A stretch of DNA of 64,000 nt. Origin: Isoetes taiwanensis (lineage: Eukaryota > Streptophyta > Lycopodiopsida > Isoetales > Isoetaceae). A program made the translations under genes and the position numbers. Below the pieces are notes generated by a model. The model was not told where the DNA came from, ran no database searches, and saw only the letters and a program-made list of their open reading frames with translations. Below are positions 25,380-35,454 of the stretch, piece after piece. Location of the stretch: assembly GCA_021234155.1 (NCBI GenBank), contig JAJEKV010000206.1, positions 746,001-810,000 on the forward strand, in the 5' to 3' direction. The first letter of the stretch is position 1. Every line of letters begins with the position of its first letter.

Positions 25380-27500
25380 CCCCCTCTTCAAGAAACGCCA
25401 AAGTAGGTCGTTTACTACACACTTGTAGTCAATTGGCATGGAGGTGGATGCTGAATACCTCCTAGTGAGGGGTAAGTGATTGATCCCTTGGGAAAACTCG
25501 CCGTGGAACTTGTCCCCTAGGGTAATTTCGCCGTTCCGGACGACGCGGTGAGGTCGGATCGCCAATCCGGGGCCTCCTCCATGCCCCAAAATCGAAAACG
25601 TGGTCTAAACCCTGTCAAGGCCAACGGTGGCCATCCCAATCAAAAATCGAGGGTCTAAAACTCATCCGAAATACCGGGATTTTTCCTATACTCGAGGGCC
25701 ACTTGACAAGCCAGCTGGCTGAAAACCGGGATTTTTCCCCGCCCCATGCATTAATTATGAATTTCCGGAGCATAAACACAAAGAAAAGCCTGGGATAAAA
25801 ATTCGGATTTCAAAAAAAGGTGAAATCTTGGCGGGATGTGCAGCATGATCTGCACATAAGAAAAAAATGCACCGCAATAGAAGCCTGGCGAGAGGCATGA
25901 GACGAGCTTCCAAGCCAACCCCCTTCAGGAGACCACCGGCCCATTACGCCCCTCTTGGCGGTGGAGCTAGCTTTTCTTCTCCGTGGTCACATGTATACCA
26001 CCTAGCAGTCCTAGTGCTCCTATTGTCACTTCAATCTTCTACCGGGGACTCGGGGTGAACCCCAAGTATCTTGTTCTTGCAAGGCTAATCCAAGCCGGGG
26101 CCGAGGGACGTATTTGGACCCCCACTCCGAACCGTGAGAACTCCTCGCCAATGGACCGGAACATCCCCATTACCTAGGGGACCAAGTTTGTAGGGGCGTA
26201 AGACCACCCCCTCTTCAAGAAACGCCAAAGTAGGTCGTTTACTACACACTTGTAGTCAATTGGCATGGAGGTGGATCTTTGAATACCTCCCTAGTGAGGG
26301 GTAAGTGATTGATCCCTTGGGAAAACTTCGCCGTGGAACTTGTCCCCTAGGGTAATTTCGCGTTCGGACGGACGCGGTGAGGTCGGATCGCCAATCCGGG
26401 GCCTCCTCCATGCCCCAAAATCGAAAAACGTGGTCTAAACCCCGCCAAGGCCAATGGTGGCCATCCCAATCAAAAATCGAGGGTCTAAAACTCATCCAGA
26501 AATACCGGGATTTTCCTATACTCCGGGGCCACTTAACAAGCCAGTTGGCTGAAAACCAGGATTTTCCCTGCCCCATGCATTAATTATGAATTTCTGGAGC
26601 ATAAACACAAAGAAAAGCATGATAAAAATTGGTCTCGAAAAAGGTGAAATCTTGGCGGGGATGTGCAGCATGACGCTGCACACGCAAGAGAAAATGCACC
26701 GGCAATAGAAGCACAAGCAGAGGCATGAGACGAGCTTCCGAGCCAACCCCCTTCCGGAGACCACCGGGTCGGTAACGTCCTACTAGGTAGTGGAGCTAGC
26801 TTTGCTTCTCCGTGGTCACATGTATACCACCTAGCAGTCCTAGTGCTGCTATTCTCACTTCAATCTTCTACCAGGGCCTCAGGGTGAACCCCAAGTATCT
26901 TGTTCTCGCAGGCTAGTCCAAGCTGGGGGCTGAGGACGGGCTGGACCCCCACTCCGGAACCAAGAACTGGCTCCGCCAATGGACCCGGAACATCCCCATT
27001 ACCTAGGGGACCAAGTTTCGTGGGCAGAAGACCACCCCCTCTCCAAGAAATGCCAAAGTAGGTCGTTTACTACACACTTGTAGTCAATTGGCATGGAGGT
27101 GGATGCTGAATACCTCCTAGTGAGGGGTAAGTGATTGATCCCCTGGGAAAACTCGCCGTGGAACTTGTCCCCTAGGGTAATTTCGCCGTTCCGGACGACG
27201 CGGCGAGGTCGGATCGCCAATCCGGGGCCTCCTCCATGCCCCAAAATCGAAAACGTGGTCTAAACCTTGTCGGGCCAACGCCGCCATCCCAATAAAAATC
27301 GAGGGTCTAAAACTCATCCGAAATACGGGGATTTTCCTATACTCGGGGCCATTTGGCAAGCCAGCTGGCTGAAAACCAGGATTTTTCCCTACCCCATGCA
27401 TTAATTATGAATTTCGGAGCATAAACACAAAGAAAAGCCTGAGATAAAAATTCGGGTCTCGAAAAAGGTGAAATCTTGGCGGGGATGATGACGCCAAGAT
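25380..27500. repeat. 827-bp tandem repeat, about 2.6 copies
   Basis: The unit start CCCCCTCTTCAAGAAACGCC recurs at 25,380, 26,207 and 27,035, a spacing of 827-828 bases. The third copy is cut near 27,500. Short minus-strand frames recur once per unit but shift between copies, so coding is not supported. Confidence 0.92.
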
Positions 27501-27609
27501 ACGCATCAGAGAGAAAAAATGCACCAGCATATATACCTTTTCGGAGACTCCCCTTCACAAGAAAGGGGCCATTGAGGTGGTCGCCTGCGGTGTTCAAAGA
27601 CATCCAAGG

Positions 27610-28330
27610 TCCATGTCACCATCATCTAGCCATGTCACCTAAAATTTGCCAACATCACCCAATGAAAAAAGACCAAAGATGGACATCTTTGGTTTTGGCC
27701 TAGTCAAAACTTGACCTTGCTTACTTGGCATGCCATGTCACCACTTGGGGTGCCTAGGTGGCATGCTTGAGACTAGGTGGCATGCGAGCCACCTTGGCAT
27801 GTTGGAGCCTGCATGGCATGTTGGAGCCACCTTGGCATGTTGGAGCCCACGTGGCATTATGGAGTCCACGTGGCATGTTTGAGCCACCTTGGCATGTTGG
27901 AGCCTAGGTGGCATGTTTGAGCCACCTGGCATGTTTGAGCTGGGTGGCATGTTGGAGCCTAGTGGCATGTTTGAGCCACCTTGGCATGTTTGAGCCTAGG
28001 TGGCATGTTGGAGCCACCTTGGCATGTTGGAGCCTAAGTGAGCTTTGCATGGCATGTTTGAGCCTATGTGGCATGTTTGAGCCACCTAGGAATGTTGGAG
28101 CCTAGGTGGCATGTTGGAGCCCCGTGGCATATTTGAGCCACCTTGGCAAGTTGGAGCATAGGTGGCATGTTGGAGCCCTGCGTGGCATGTTTGAGCACGC
28201 GTTGGAGCCTAGGTGGCATGTTTGAGCCATTTTGTCATGTTGGAGCCTAGGTGGCATGTTGGAGCCACCTTGGCATGTTTGAGCCTAGGTGGCATGTTAG
28301 AGCCACCTTGGCATGTTGGTGCCCACGTTA
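27610..28330 (-). repeat. Inverted minisatellite array with flank
   Basis: The flank 27,610-27,740 is the reverse complement of the sequence before arrays 1-3 (CTAGTCAAAACTTGACCTTG, CTTACTTGGCATGCCATGTC). The array 27,740-28,330 is the same 19-bp half-units in reverse orientation. The transposon interior therefore has a large inverted-repeat arrangement. Confidence 0.92.
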
Positions 28331-28424
28331 TGCAAAAATAGGTGTTAAGTAATTGAAGTAGTTGAAGTAACTTGTGTTACATGGAATACTAGTATAAGAA
28401 CATGTGATCGTGCGTGCATCACAT

Positions 28425-28900
28425 GTAGCAAATCAAGTACTGGGTCCCTACCACTATAAAGACCCGTGATATGGAAGGATAGGACATGTAGAGAATCAAG
28501 TACTCTTTCCTACTTCTATAAAGACATGTGAGAATAGAAGTATTACACACATGTCGTAATTCATGTATTCTTTCCTACAATGCCTTAGCAAATAAAGTAC
28601 TCTGTCCTACTACTATAAAGACGTGACATGGAAGCATATGACATGTAGAGAATCAAGTATTCTTTCCGACTTCTATAAAGACATGTGACAATAGAAGTAT
28701 TACACATGTCGTAATTCATGTATTCTTTCCTACAATGCCTTAGCAAATAAAGTACTCTGTCCTACTACTATAAAGACATGTGAATGGAAGTATAGGACAT
28801 GTAGAGAATCAAATATTCTTTCCTACATCTATAAAGACATGTGACAATAGAATTATTAGACATGTAGAAATTCAAGTACTCTTTCCTACAGTGGATTGTA
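28425..28900. repeat. 157-bp tandem repeat near the right end of the DNA transposon
   Basis: ATGTAGAGAATCAAGTA recurs at 28,486, 28,643 and 28,799 with spacings of 157 and 156. Subterminal direct repeats like these are typical of CACTA-type elements. From 28,900 to 29,093 the sequence leads into the right terminal inverted repeat. Confidence 0.9.
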
Positions 28901-29096
28901 TTATAAAATGACATGTCACAATAGAAGAAACTACAAAACAACAGTGGATGTTTTAGTCCACTGAAAAAAGAACACCATTATCGAACAAAACCATACCTTC
29001 ACAAATCCACATGTAGGATTCTTTGAAAACAGGACATGTAGACCTACCAAAACTGATGTTTTCAACAGTGGACCAAAAACCGGGGTGAGTGTGTTG

Positions 29097-30805
29097 GTTC
29101 CATGATTTTCAGCAGTACCTCCTCACAGGTGCTCTTCCACCCGAAGACGCGACGCTCTCTCCTGCCAAGCGGCAATCCCGTCGACATCAATTTCTCCACG
29201 AGGTCCGTAACTACACCATGGTTGCAGGACATCTCTACAAAAAGGGTAAGGATACCATCCTTCGACGCTGTGTTCTACCTCATGAAGTACCAGATATTGG
29301 GTAAAAGCATGTTAGGGTGTCCCTTAAAAGTATTATTTAGTGACTAAAAAGGTACCTAAAAAGGTAGCCAGGACTGGGTACTGGGTACCTGTATAATATC
29401 TCAATATAAGGTATGTTTTAGAACTTTTTATATATATATTGGTCTCCGATAGCATTATCTTTATCTTAACTTTGAATATTACCACGTCCTTGACTTTTAT
29501 TTTGGATTTTTGTATTAGTTTTAATGAAAAGAAAAATGAGAAAGTACCCAGTTCTGAAGTACCTAGTGTATGTACTTTTGCAGGTTCCAAAAGTGGTACA
29601 CCCTAACATGCTTTTACCCATTGTTCGAGAAGCTCATCAAGGGCTAGGTGGTGGTCATTTTCATGGTGACACCACGGCACGCAAAATCCTTCTAGCTGGG
29701 TATTTTTGGCCCACGCTCTTCAAAGACGCTCACGCCCGCCCAAGACGTGTGATGCTTGCCGGTGTGTGGATACCGCCGACGCCGTGGACGCTCTTCCCTT
29801 GACATTAGGTTGCCACGCCACTTCCTTGACAAATGGGGAATGGATTTTGTGGGACCCATCGACCCTCCTGCGCGGCACACCCGTGCTCGCTACATTCTGG
29901 TTCTCACTGACTACGCTACCAAATGGGCGGAAGCTTGCGCACTTTCAGACAACACTGCAGCAAGCACAGCCAGGGTCCTTTATCAACAAATCATCACGCG
30001 ATTCGGCTGCCCCACGGAGCTGGTCAGTGATCGTGGTGTCCATTTTATCAATCATACCATCAAGGAACTGACGGATTATCTCCTGATACATCATCACAAG
30101 AGCACACCTTACTATCCTCAAGGTAATGGTTTGGCAGAAAGCACCAACAAAACTCTGGTCACCATTCTCAAGAAAATTTGTGACGCTTCACGCACAGACT
30201 GGCAAACAAAACTTCCTACTGTTCTTTGGGCCTACAATACTTGTTTCAAAATCGCTACAGGTCACACTCCTTTCAAATTGGTTTATGGTCAGGAAGCTCT
30301 CATGCCGTTTGAATACATCCTTCCAACACTCCGTTTTCAACTGGCTACTGCCCATAATCCACCTGCTGCACTCAAAGAAAGGGTCTATCAATTAGAACAG
30401 TTGGATGAACTTCGAAGGGATGCTTATATTCGTGTTCTTCATGGACAACAGTTGCAAAAATCTTTACATGACAAACGTCTGAAGACAAAAACATTCAAAG
30501 AAGGAGATTTGGTTCTTCTTTATGATTCTCGGTACAAAAATTTTCCGGGTAAACTTAAGTTTCGTTGGCTTGGCCCTTATCAAATTGTTCAAGTGGTTCG
30601 ACCCAGCGTTTTCCAACTGGCTGAGTTAGATGGCACTCCATTACCTACACTGGTTAATGGCTTTAAGCCTCAAAACATTTCATCACCACGTAAAGCGAAA
30701 ATCAACAAAGCGGATCTGATTCAAGCGGCAAACACAATGATAGTGACTAAAAGCGGCGGCATATTATATTATAGGTGGAATTTTTTACAAAATGTGGGCA
30801 CCTGA
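29097..30805 (+). pseudogene. Ty3 integrase, interrupted by a MITE
   Basis: The frame resumes pol just after the DNA transposon. The N-terminal linker (29,097-29,298) and the HHCC zinc region (from 29,620, HQGLGGGHFHGD) are split by a MITE. A frame change near 29,735-29,760 precedes the long frame 29,756-30,805. That frame has the catalytic core: Asp in WGMDFVGPI, Asp in VSDRGVHF and Glu in YYPQGNGLAEST. The C-terminal part holds a GPY/F-like stretch (FRWLGPYQIVQVV). No chromodomain follows. It would insert element cDNA into chromosomes. The core itself is intact. Confidence 0.9.
29299..29619. mobile_element. MITE, 321 bp, 3-bp TSD ATT
   Basis: It begins GGGTAAAAGCATGTTAGGGT and ends with the reverse complement; the perfect terminal repeat is 22 bp. 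ATT is found on both sides (29,296-29,298 and 29,620-29,622), and removal with one ATT keeps the integrase frame. The interior has further imperfect inverted matches (AAAGGTACC, TGGGTAC). The GGG ends and 3-bp duplication suggest PIF/Harbinger, although the usual target is TWA. It has no coding capacity. Confidence 0.9.
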
Positions 30806-31587
30806 CCAAGCTATTTCGCTTATGGGCGCGCCCTATATACAAAAATGGGCTCAGAGCCCTATCTACTAAAACCTAAGAGGAAAAACCCTCTACTCGGGGT
30901 TGGGAGGAGGTGATGCGAGGAGGTGGTAGAGGTTACGCTTTCGGTCCCAGCGAAGGTGCAGAACCACCTCCATTCCGTTGGTATGAGGATCGGGATGTTC
31001 AGCCATCCTGGAACACCAGCCATCCATTCGCAGGCCACGATTGTGGCAGCGCCAGAGGTCCAGACAGTCCATTTTACAGGTGATCCACTCGGCGGTTAAA
31101 TTCGTCGGCATTGTGTAGTTCTCGTTCAGCGGTATTTTGCCATGCTAAGTGCCATCGAATGTCGCCCGCTTCACTCCGGTTCGTCTTATATAGCCAACCG
31201 AGGAACTACGAGTCGACGTGGACCAATCAGAAATTCGCCAACGTGTTTGCAATGCAAGGCTCTTTGTAAACTGAGAATCTTTTCTCCCGCCGCATATCTA
31301 GCAAGGGTACCCTCTGACACATTCGTTTTAATGATATCCCACTTGGAGTTGCCAGCATTAAATGCCATTGCTTCTTTTCATACTGTCAAACATTAATATG
31401 TGTCCTTTGGCCCACTGTCACATCCGATCATTCTCTCCGTCTCATCTTCACCGTTCATTGCTTCTCCCTTTGTTGTTGGGGACTTAGCCAAATTTTGCCT
31501 CTCAATCCCCTCCTTGGCATCTTTTCGACACCGGGCACCATCAGCGGTTCTGATTTTAGCCCTCATCATACCCCTTAGCCTCCAATT
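30806..31587. other. Spacer between integrase and the 3' ORF
   Basis: It contains a 73-codon antisense frame at 30,890-31,111, rich in Trp, Cys and Arg, which I do not recognise and give little weight. Pyrimidine-rich sequence at 31,400-31,680 leads into the 3' ORF. No other feature is seen. Confidence 0.4.
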
Positions 31588-34500
31588 GTGTGCCCTAAAC
31601 CTTTTCGTCTCTCTCAAGGCCGTCCCTTCATCCTCCGTTCTCCGCTCTCCGCTTTCTTCACCACGGTTCCTTACTGTTCCAGCGCTTTTAAGCCATGGCT
31701 GCCCCCAAACTTTCTACACTTCGCTTACGCTCCAAGGGATGCGACTCTTTTCAGTGCAGTGTCTTTCTCGGCGCCCACCTTTCGAGAGGCCCTTGTTGGT
31801 CTGAGTCGGGAAGTTCTTGAGCGCCACAAGCTTCTGAATTTTCACAAATGGAGCTCAGGCCTCAAATCCGGCGCATTTGCGGCCAGTTCATCGCACACAT
31901 CATCAACGGCTTGGGAAGGATTTGCTATGGTGGTCGATGGCACCACCATTTTACTTACTCAGCATTTGATTTCTGAGGTATTCCGCATCCCTTTGCAAAA
32001 ACCTTCTGTCTCTTGGGCTGCTTTACAGGACATGGACGTCACTCAGTTTGGCGCTCTTGCTTATCAAGCAAACTAGCATCGCCTTACCAATATTGCCAAA
32101 CCACATGAGACTTTTGTGAAGTTTCTGTGGAGAAAATTGCTTGGGCATTCCATTAAGAACACCCACATCAATAAGCCGTTTTACAATATGGTCATCACTG
32201 CCATCCACTCCAATCTGCATGTTGATTGGCCACAGCTCTTATTCTACCGCCTTCTTCAAGAAGTAGACCGCATCCGGGCTACTCCCTCCTCTGTCTCTGA
32301 AATTTCCGTGGGAGGCCATCTTCAGGCCCTCATTCGTCATTATCTTCCTGTTCTTGAGAGCCCTTCCACTTCCCATACCTCCACTCAGCGCTCTCTGCAT
32401 TCCCAGCGTCAAACTCAACAAGCTGTACCTTCACGCCAGACCTCCCCTCGTCCTGTTCAACCTCAGACCATGCATGTTACTGTATCCTCTTCCTCCTCTG
32501 AGGCCACGCCTACCCATTCCTGCCATGCCTCTCAACAATCTCAGACAAGGCAGCAACAGGGCCCTGAACCTCCCCATCCTCGACAGCTCCTGTACAAATT
32601 CCAGCAAGATGTTCAAGCCGCTGCCATGCAGCTACAAGCGTCCCAGGAGGCTCTCATGACTGGTGTTCAGGCGTCCCTGGAGGCTTCCGATGCTGTTCAA
32701 AGAGACCTTCAAGCTGCCACTGCCCATATTCAAACTTTGGAGGCCAAACTTCAAGAAAAGCACGCGGCTCTATTACAGGCCCGTATCGATCTCACATGTG
32801 CTCAGGATCAGACCAGCCTACTTACAGATCAGCAGGCTCAGCTCCAAACCCAAATTCAGGACTTCTTGGAACAAAACAAGTCCAAAGATACTCTCCTCAG
32901 TGAAAAGGAGAAACACATTGCTAAGCTCGACGCCTTGTACTCAGAGCTTTGTGACAATTACAGCACTCAAGTTCAAAACCTCACTGCGCGTGAAACTCGA
33001 CTCACCTCTCTTGAAGCTCAGCTTTCCACGCTCACCAATTAGTTAACGTCCCTCCAGACTCAGCTGTTGGAGGCTCAGAAACAAAAGGTCATCGATGATG
33101 CGGAGATTGCCACACTTCGCCTCCATACTCATGGGCAATCCTCTTCACATGCCACGCTTCCTGGTAAACGGGTCCGTGATCAGTCCCGTCTTTTGTTAGA
33201 ACAGGAGCATCGGATCCGTGACCTTGAACATCAGCTCCAGCAAGCAGTTCAATCTGCTGAGGAAGCCCAAAACAAACAGGACGGATATCTTAAAATTGCT
33301 ACAAACATCCCGGTGGACTTCTCTACTCCTTCCAGCTATCTTGACTATGTGGTGGCCCGACGGCACCTCTTTCTTTTGAAGTGGTACACGGCCAATGGCA
33401 ATGTTCATCAACCGCCACTCAACAGTGTGGACTTCCTTCGGATCTGGCCGGATCTTTCTATCGAAGATAAGGGTTTATTTTGTGCACTCTTAGGCTTTGA
33501 TCAACTCACGGTTGAAGATCCTGAATTAGTCATCTTCAGCGTTGTTCAGCCCATGGCATATGTTTTCATGACTTCTACCCGGCGGATCTCGGGATAAATT
33601 CGGGATGAGGCCCATCGTGTTTTTAGAGGCAACTCCAATGCTTTGCTTGGTTGTTATCAACCACCAACAAATATTTCAAGGATCCTTTCGGCCTCGGACT
33701 TTTGAGCGGGGAGTACATGCGAGGCGGCTCAAAGACTTACCTGCGTGGCGGGCGAAGCGTTGGAACAGTCAACAAAAATCGGCACATCGATGATCTCGAA
33801 TTTGCCCGGTTATATGCGGCGACTTGGGAGGCTACAATCAACTCCGTGGCCTTACGGAAAGCAAGACCATCCCCACGGGTTGGGTCAATCCTCCCGTCTA
33901 TCAATTACTCTCTACTTGAATGGGACCATTGGTGTCGTGCTCTTGATCAAAATCTTGTTCAAGCATTAGGGACATGGCTCGCAACTCCGCCTGCGGGCAT
34001 GCTTCCCTCTCCATATGCTTCCTTAGGAGCCCTCCCGCCCACGGTTCCTTTCTTCGATTTGGCGTCTTCCCTTTTGGGCCGAAGGTCATGGATGGCCCGC
34101 CGGGTCGACTCGCCCAGATCTCCGCGGATCTCGGTGGGATCCCGATTTGTCAAGCGCTCCAGCTGGGAGGATAATGCCACTTTGGACACTACTGAAAATT
34201 GGATTTATATCGGTAATGGCGTGGTTGGCAAAAGCTTTGTTGATGCCTTGCATGGTCTTGATACCTTCTTGCGAGAATCTTTGCCACCTCACCGGACCCT
34301 TCCAGTCCACCGTCAAAGCTGGTTTTTACGTGCAGCTCTCAAATGCATCTGGTCAGCTCTTTAAATCGGGTGACATCAATCTTTTCTTTGCAATCCAAAT
34401 GCCGGCGTCGGTGCTGGCCGGTCTCAAACACGCCTTCTCATGGAGTGCGGTTTGTTCCTTCCGGACGCCCATCGCCACGGAGGACATGGTGCGCTCTCAC

Positions 34501-34590
34501 TTCCTCATTGAGGCCCATCACGCCCTAGGGCTCAACACCCCGGCGCTCTTCAAACACGCCCGGGGACCTCATTGCTCATTACCATAATGG
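31588..34590 (+). pseudogene. Extra 3' ORF of the Ty3 element: plant-transposon-like domain plus long coiled coil
   Basis: The start is uncertain; an ATG at 31,695 lies in a different frame. The frame from 31,588 runs to a TAG at 32,074 and continues in phase to 33,042. It goes on after a second TAG (33,040, flanked as if from CAG) to 33,597, and then breaks up. The N-terminal part has ALVGLSREVLERHKLLNFHK and, at about 32,150-32,260, KPFYNMVITAIHSNLHVDWP. These resemble the 'putative plant transposon protein' domain found in plant retroelement ORFs. A Ser/Thr/Pro/Gln-rich linker and a Gln/Leu/Glu heptad-rich coiled coil (32,580-33,300) follow, then an unknown C-terminal region. No RT or envelope features (signal peptide, transmembrane anchor) were seen. 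Function unknown. Confidence 0.6.
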
Positions 34591-34680
34591 CACCCGACCT
34601 CATTCCGTGAGGATCACTTTCCGGCTAGCTGGTTTCCAGCCCTCGGAAGCAATTCCTCCTTTTCTTGGTGAGTGTCATTT

Positions 34681-34689
34681 GGTGGGGAG
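34681..34689 (+). promoter_or_regulatory. Polypurine tract of the Ty3 element
   Basis: GGTGGGGAG lies directly before the 3' LTR start TGTTAGTC, which is the position of the plus-strand primer in LTR retrotransposons. Confidence 0.75.
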
Positions 34690-35263
34690 TGTTAGTCACG
34701 TGCCTCTGGTTCAGGACTATTCATGCATCTGACGGACCAGGTCAAGCTCAAGGATCCACGATCGACCCACGGGTCAGCCATCAAAGGCTCGGCGAAGACC
34801 AAGCGGCGGACCCACCTTGATCAAAGCCTATCAAGAGGCGCTCGGACAAGTGATGGCCCGCCACCGCGTCGGCGTCGGCATGATTCTAGGCACTTCAAGA
34901 GGCACCGCCAACATTCCTCACAAATCAGGCCTCCTTCCTTCGAGTCGGCACCCAGATCGGTCCCGAGTGTCTATATTGGGCCAAAGGCCATTGTACTATA
35001 TATATGATTAGAGCTAGCACATGAAGGCTAGATGAGTTTGGAGTCTTGTCTCCTTTTAGGTCTTCTCTCTATTAGAGAGCTCATGTATGTTCATCATTGA
35101 TATCAAGGAAGCTTATCATTTTCCTCTCATTTTCTCTTTGTTACATTTTTCTTCTTCTTGTTCTCTTCTTGCAAATCCGGCGTGACATAGTCCCCAGGAC
35201 TCTCTGTTAGATCCATGGGTCCTCCAGAGGGCTGTCTTCAGAGTTCGAACCCGGACCCCAAAC
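34690..35263 (+). repeat. 3' LTR of the Ty3/gypsy element
   Basis: It aligns with 2,090-2,667 over its whole length, including the TATA-like stretch. Its right border merges with TTGA before the target CCATT at 35,268-35,272, where the LINE resumes. The divergence from the 5' LTR is clustered and falls on CAG/CTG, so dating by LTR divergence would be unsafe here. Confidence 0.87.
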
Positions 35264-35454
35264 TTGACCATTGCCTTAGATTCAAATTGATTGATAGTAT
35301 TTCATCCAACTCAATATCCCATCGGCCAGCCATTTTTGCGGTATCATACCAAATCCCCTTCTCTTTCTTGGATATCGGGGCTCTATGCATGGCCGAGACT
35401 CATCATGCTAGTACCCTATACGGAAGTATGTAACACATCTCAAAATTGCTTCTC

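Larger units (their letters stand above)
19094..29093 (+). mobile_element. TIR DNA transposon between RNase H and integrase, 10 kb, 3-bp TSD
   Basis: The left end CACACTGACCCC (19,094) and the reverse complement of the right end (CACACTCACCCC, ending 29,093) form terminal inverted repeats of about 31 bp with four mismatches, including a shared TTTTTGGTCCAC core. TTG flanks both sides (19,091-19,093 and 29,094-29,096), and removing the element with one TTG lets the pol frame continue in phase. The 3-bp duplication and CAC ends fit the CACTA/CMC group, but the ends are not the usual CACTA, so the class is uncertain. No transposase was found. The interior is minisatellite and tandem repeats, several in inverted orientation near opposite ends. 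Confidence 0.72.
2090..35263 (+). mobile_element. Composite Ty3/gypsy LTR retrotransposon with nested insertions
   Basis: Two similar direct LTRs (2,090-2,667 and 34,690-35,263) bracket gag, protease, RT, RNase H, integrase and an extra 3' ORF in sense order. RT before integrase marks the Ty3/gypsy (Metaviridae) order. A purine tract precedes the 3' LTR. The flanking LINE continues in phase across the insertion, with CCATT as the probable target duplication. A Helitron, a large DNA transposon, a MITE and a tandem duplication of gag to RNase H expand it to about 33 kb. Reading frames are broken in many places. The long spacer and extra ORF after integrase resemble the Athila/Tat side of Ty3 rather than chromoviruses; no chromodomain was seen. 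Confidence 0.88.

Noticed and set aside
25155-27404. Minus-strand frames repeated in the 827-bp units
   Set aside because: Frames shift between units and no domain is seen; they follow the repeat, not a gene.
35238-35260. GAGTTCGAACCCGG in the LTR end as a tRNA or primer-binding site
   Set aside because: It resembles an antisense T-arm, but the rest of a tRNA is absent and the 5' copy differs; a primer-binding site could not be assigned.
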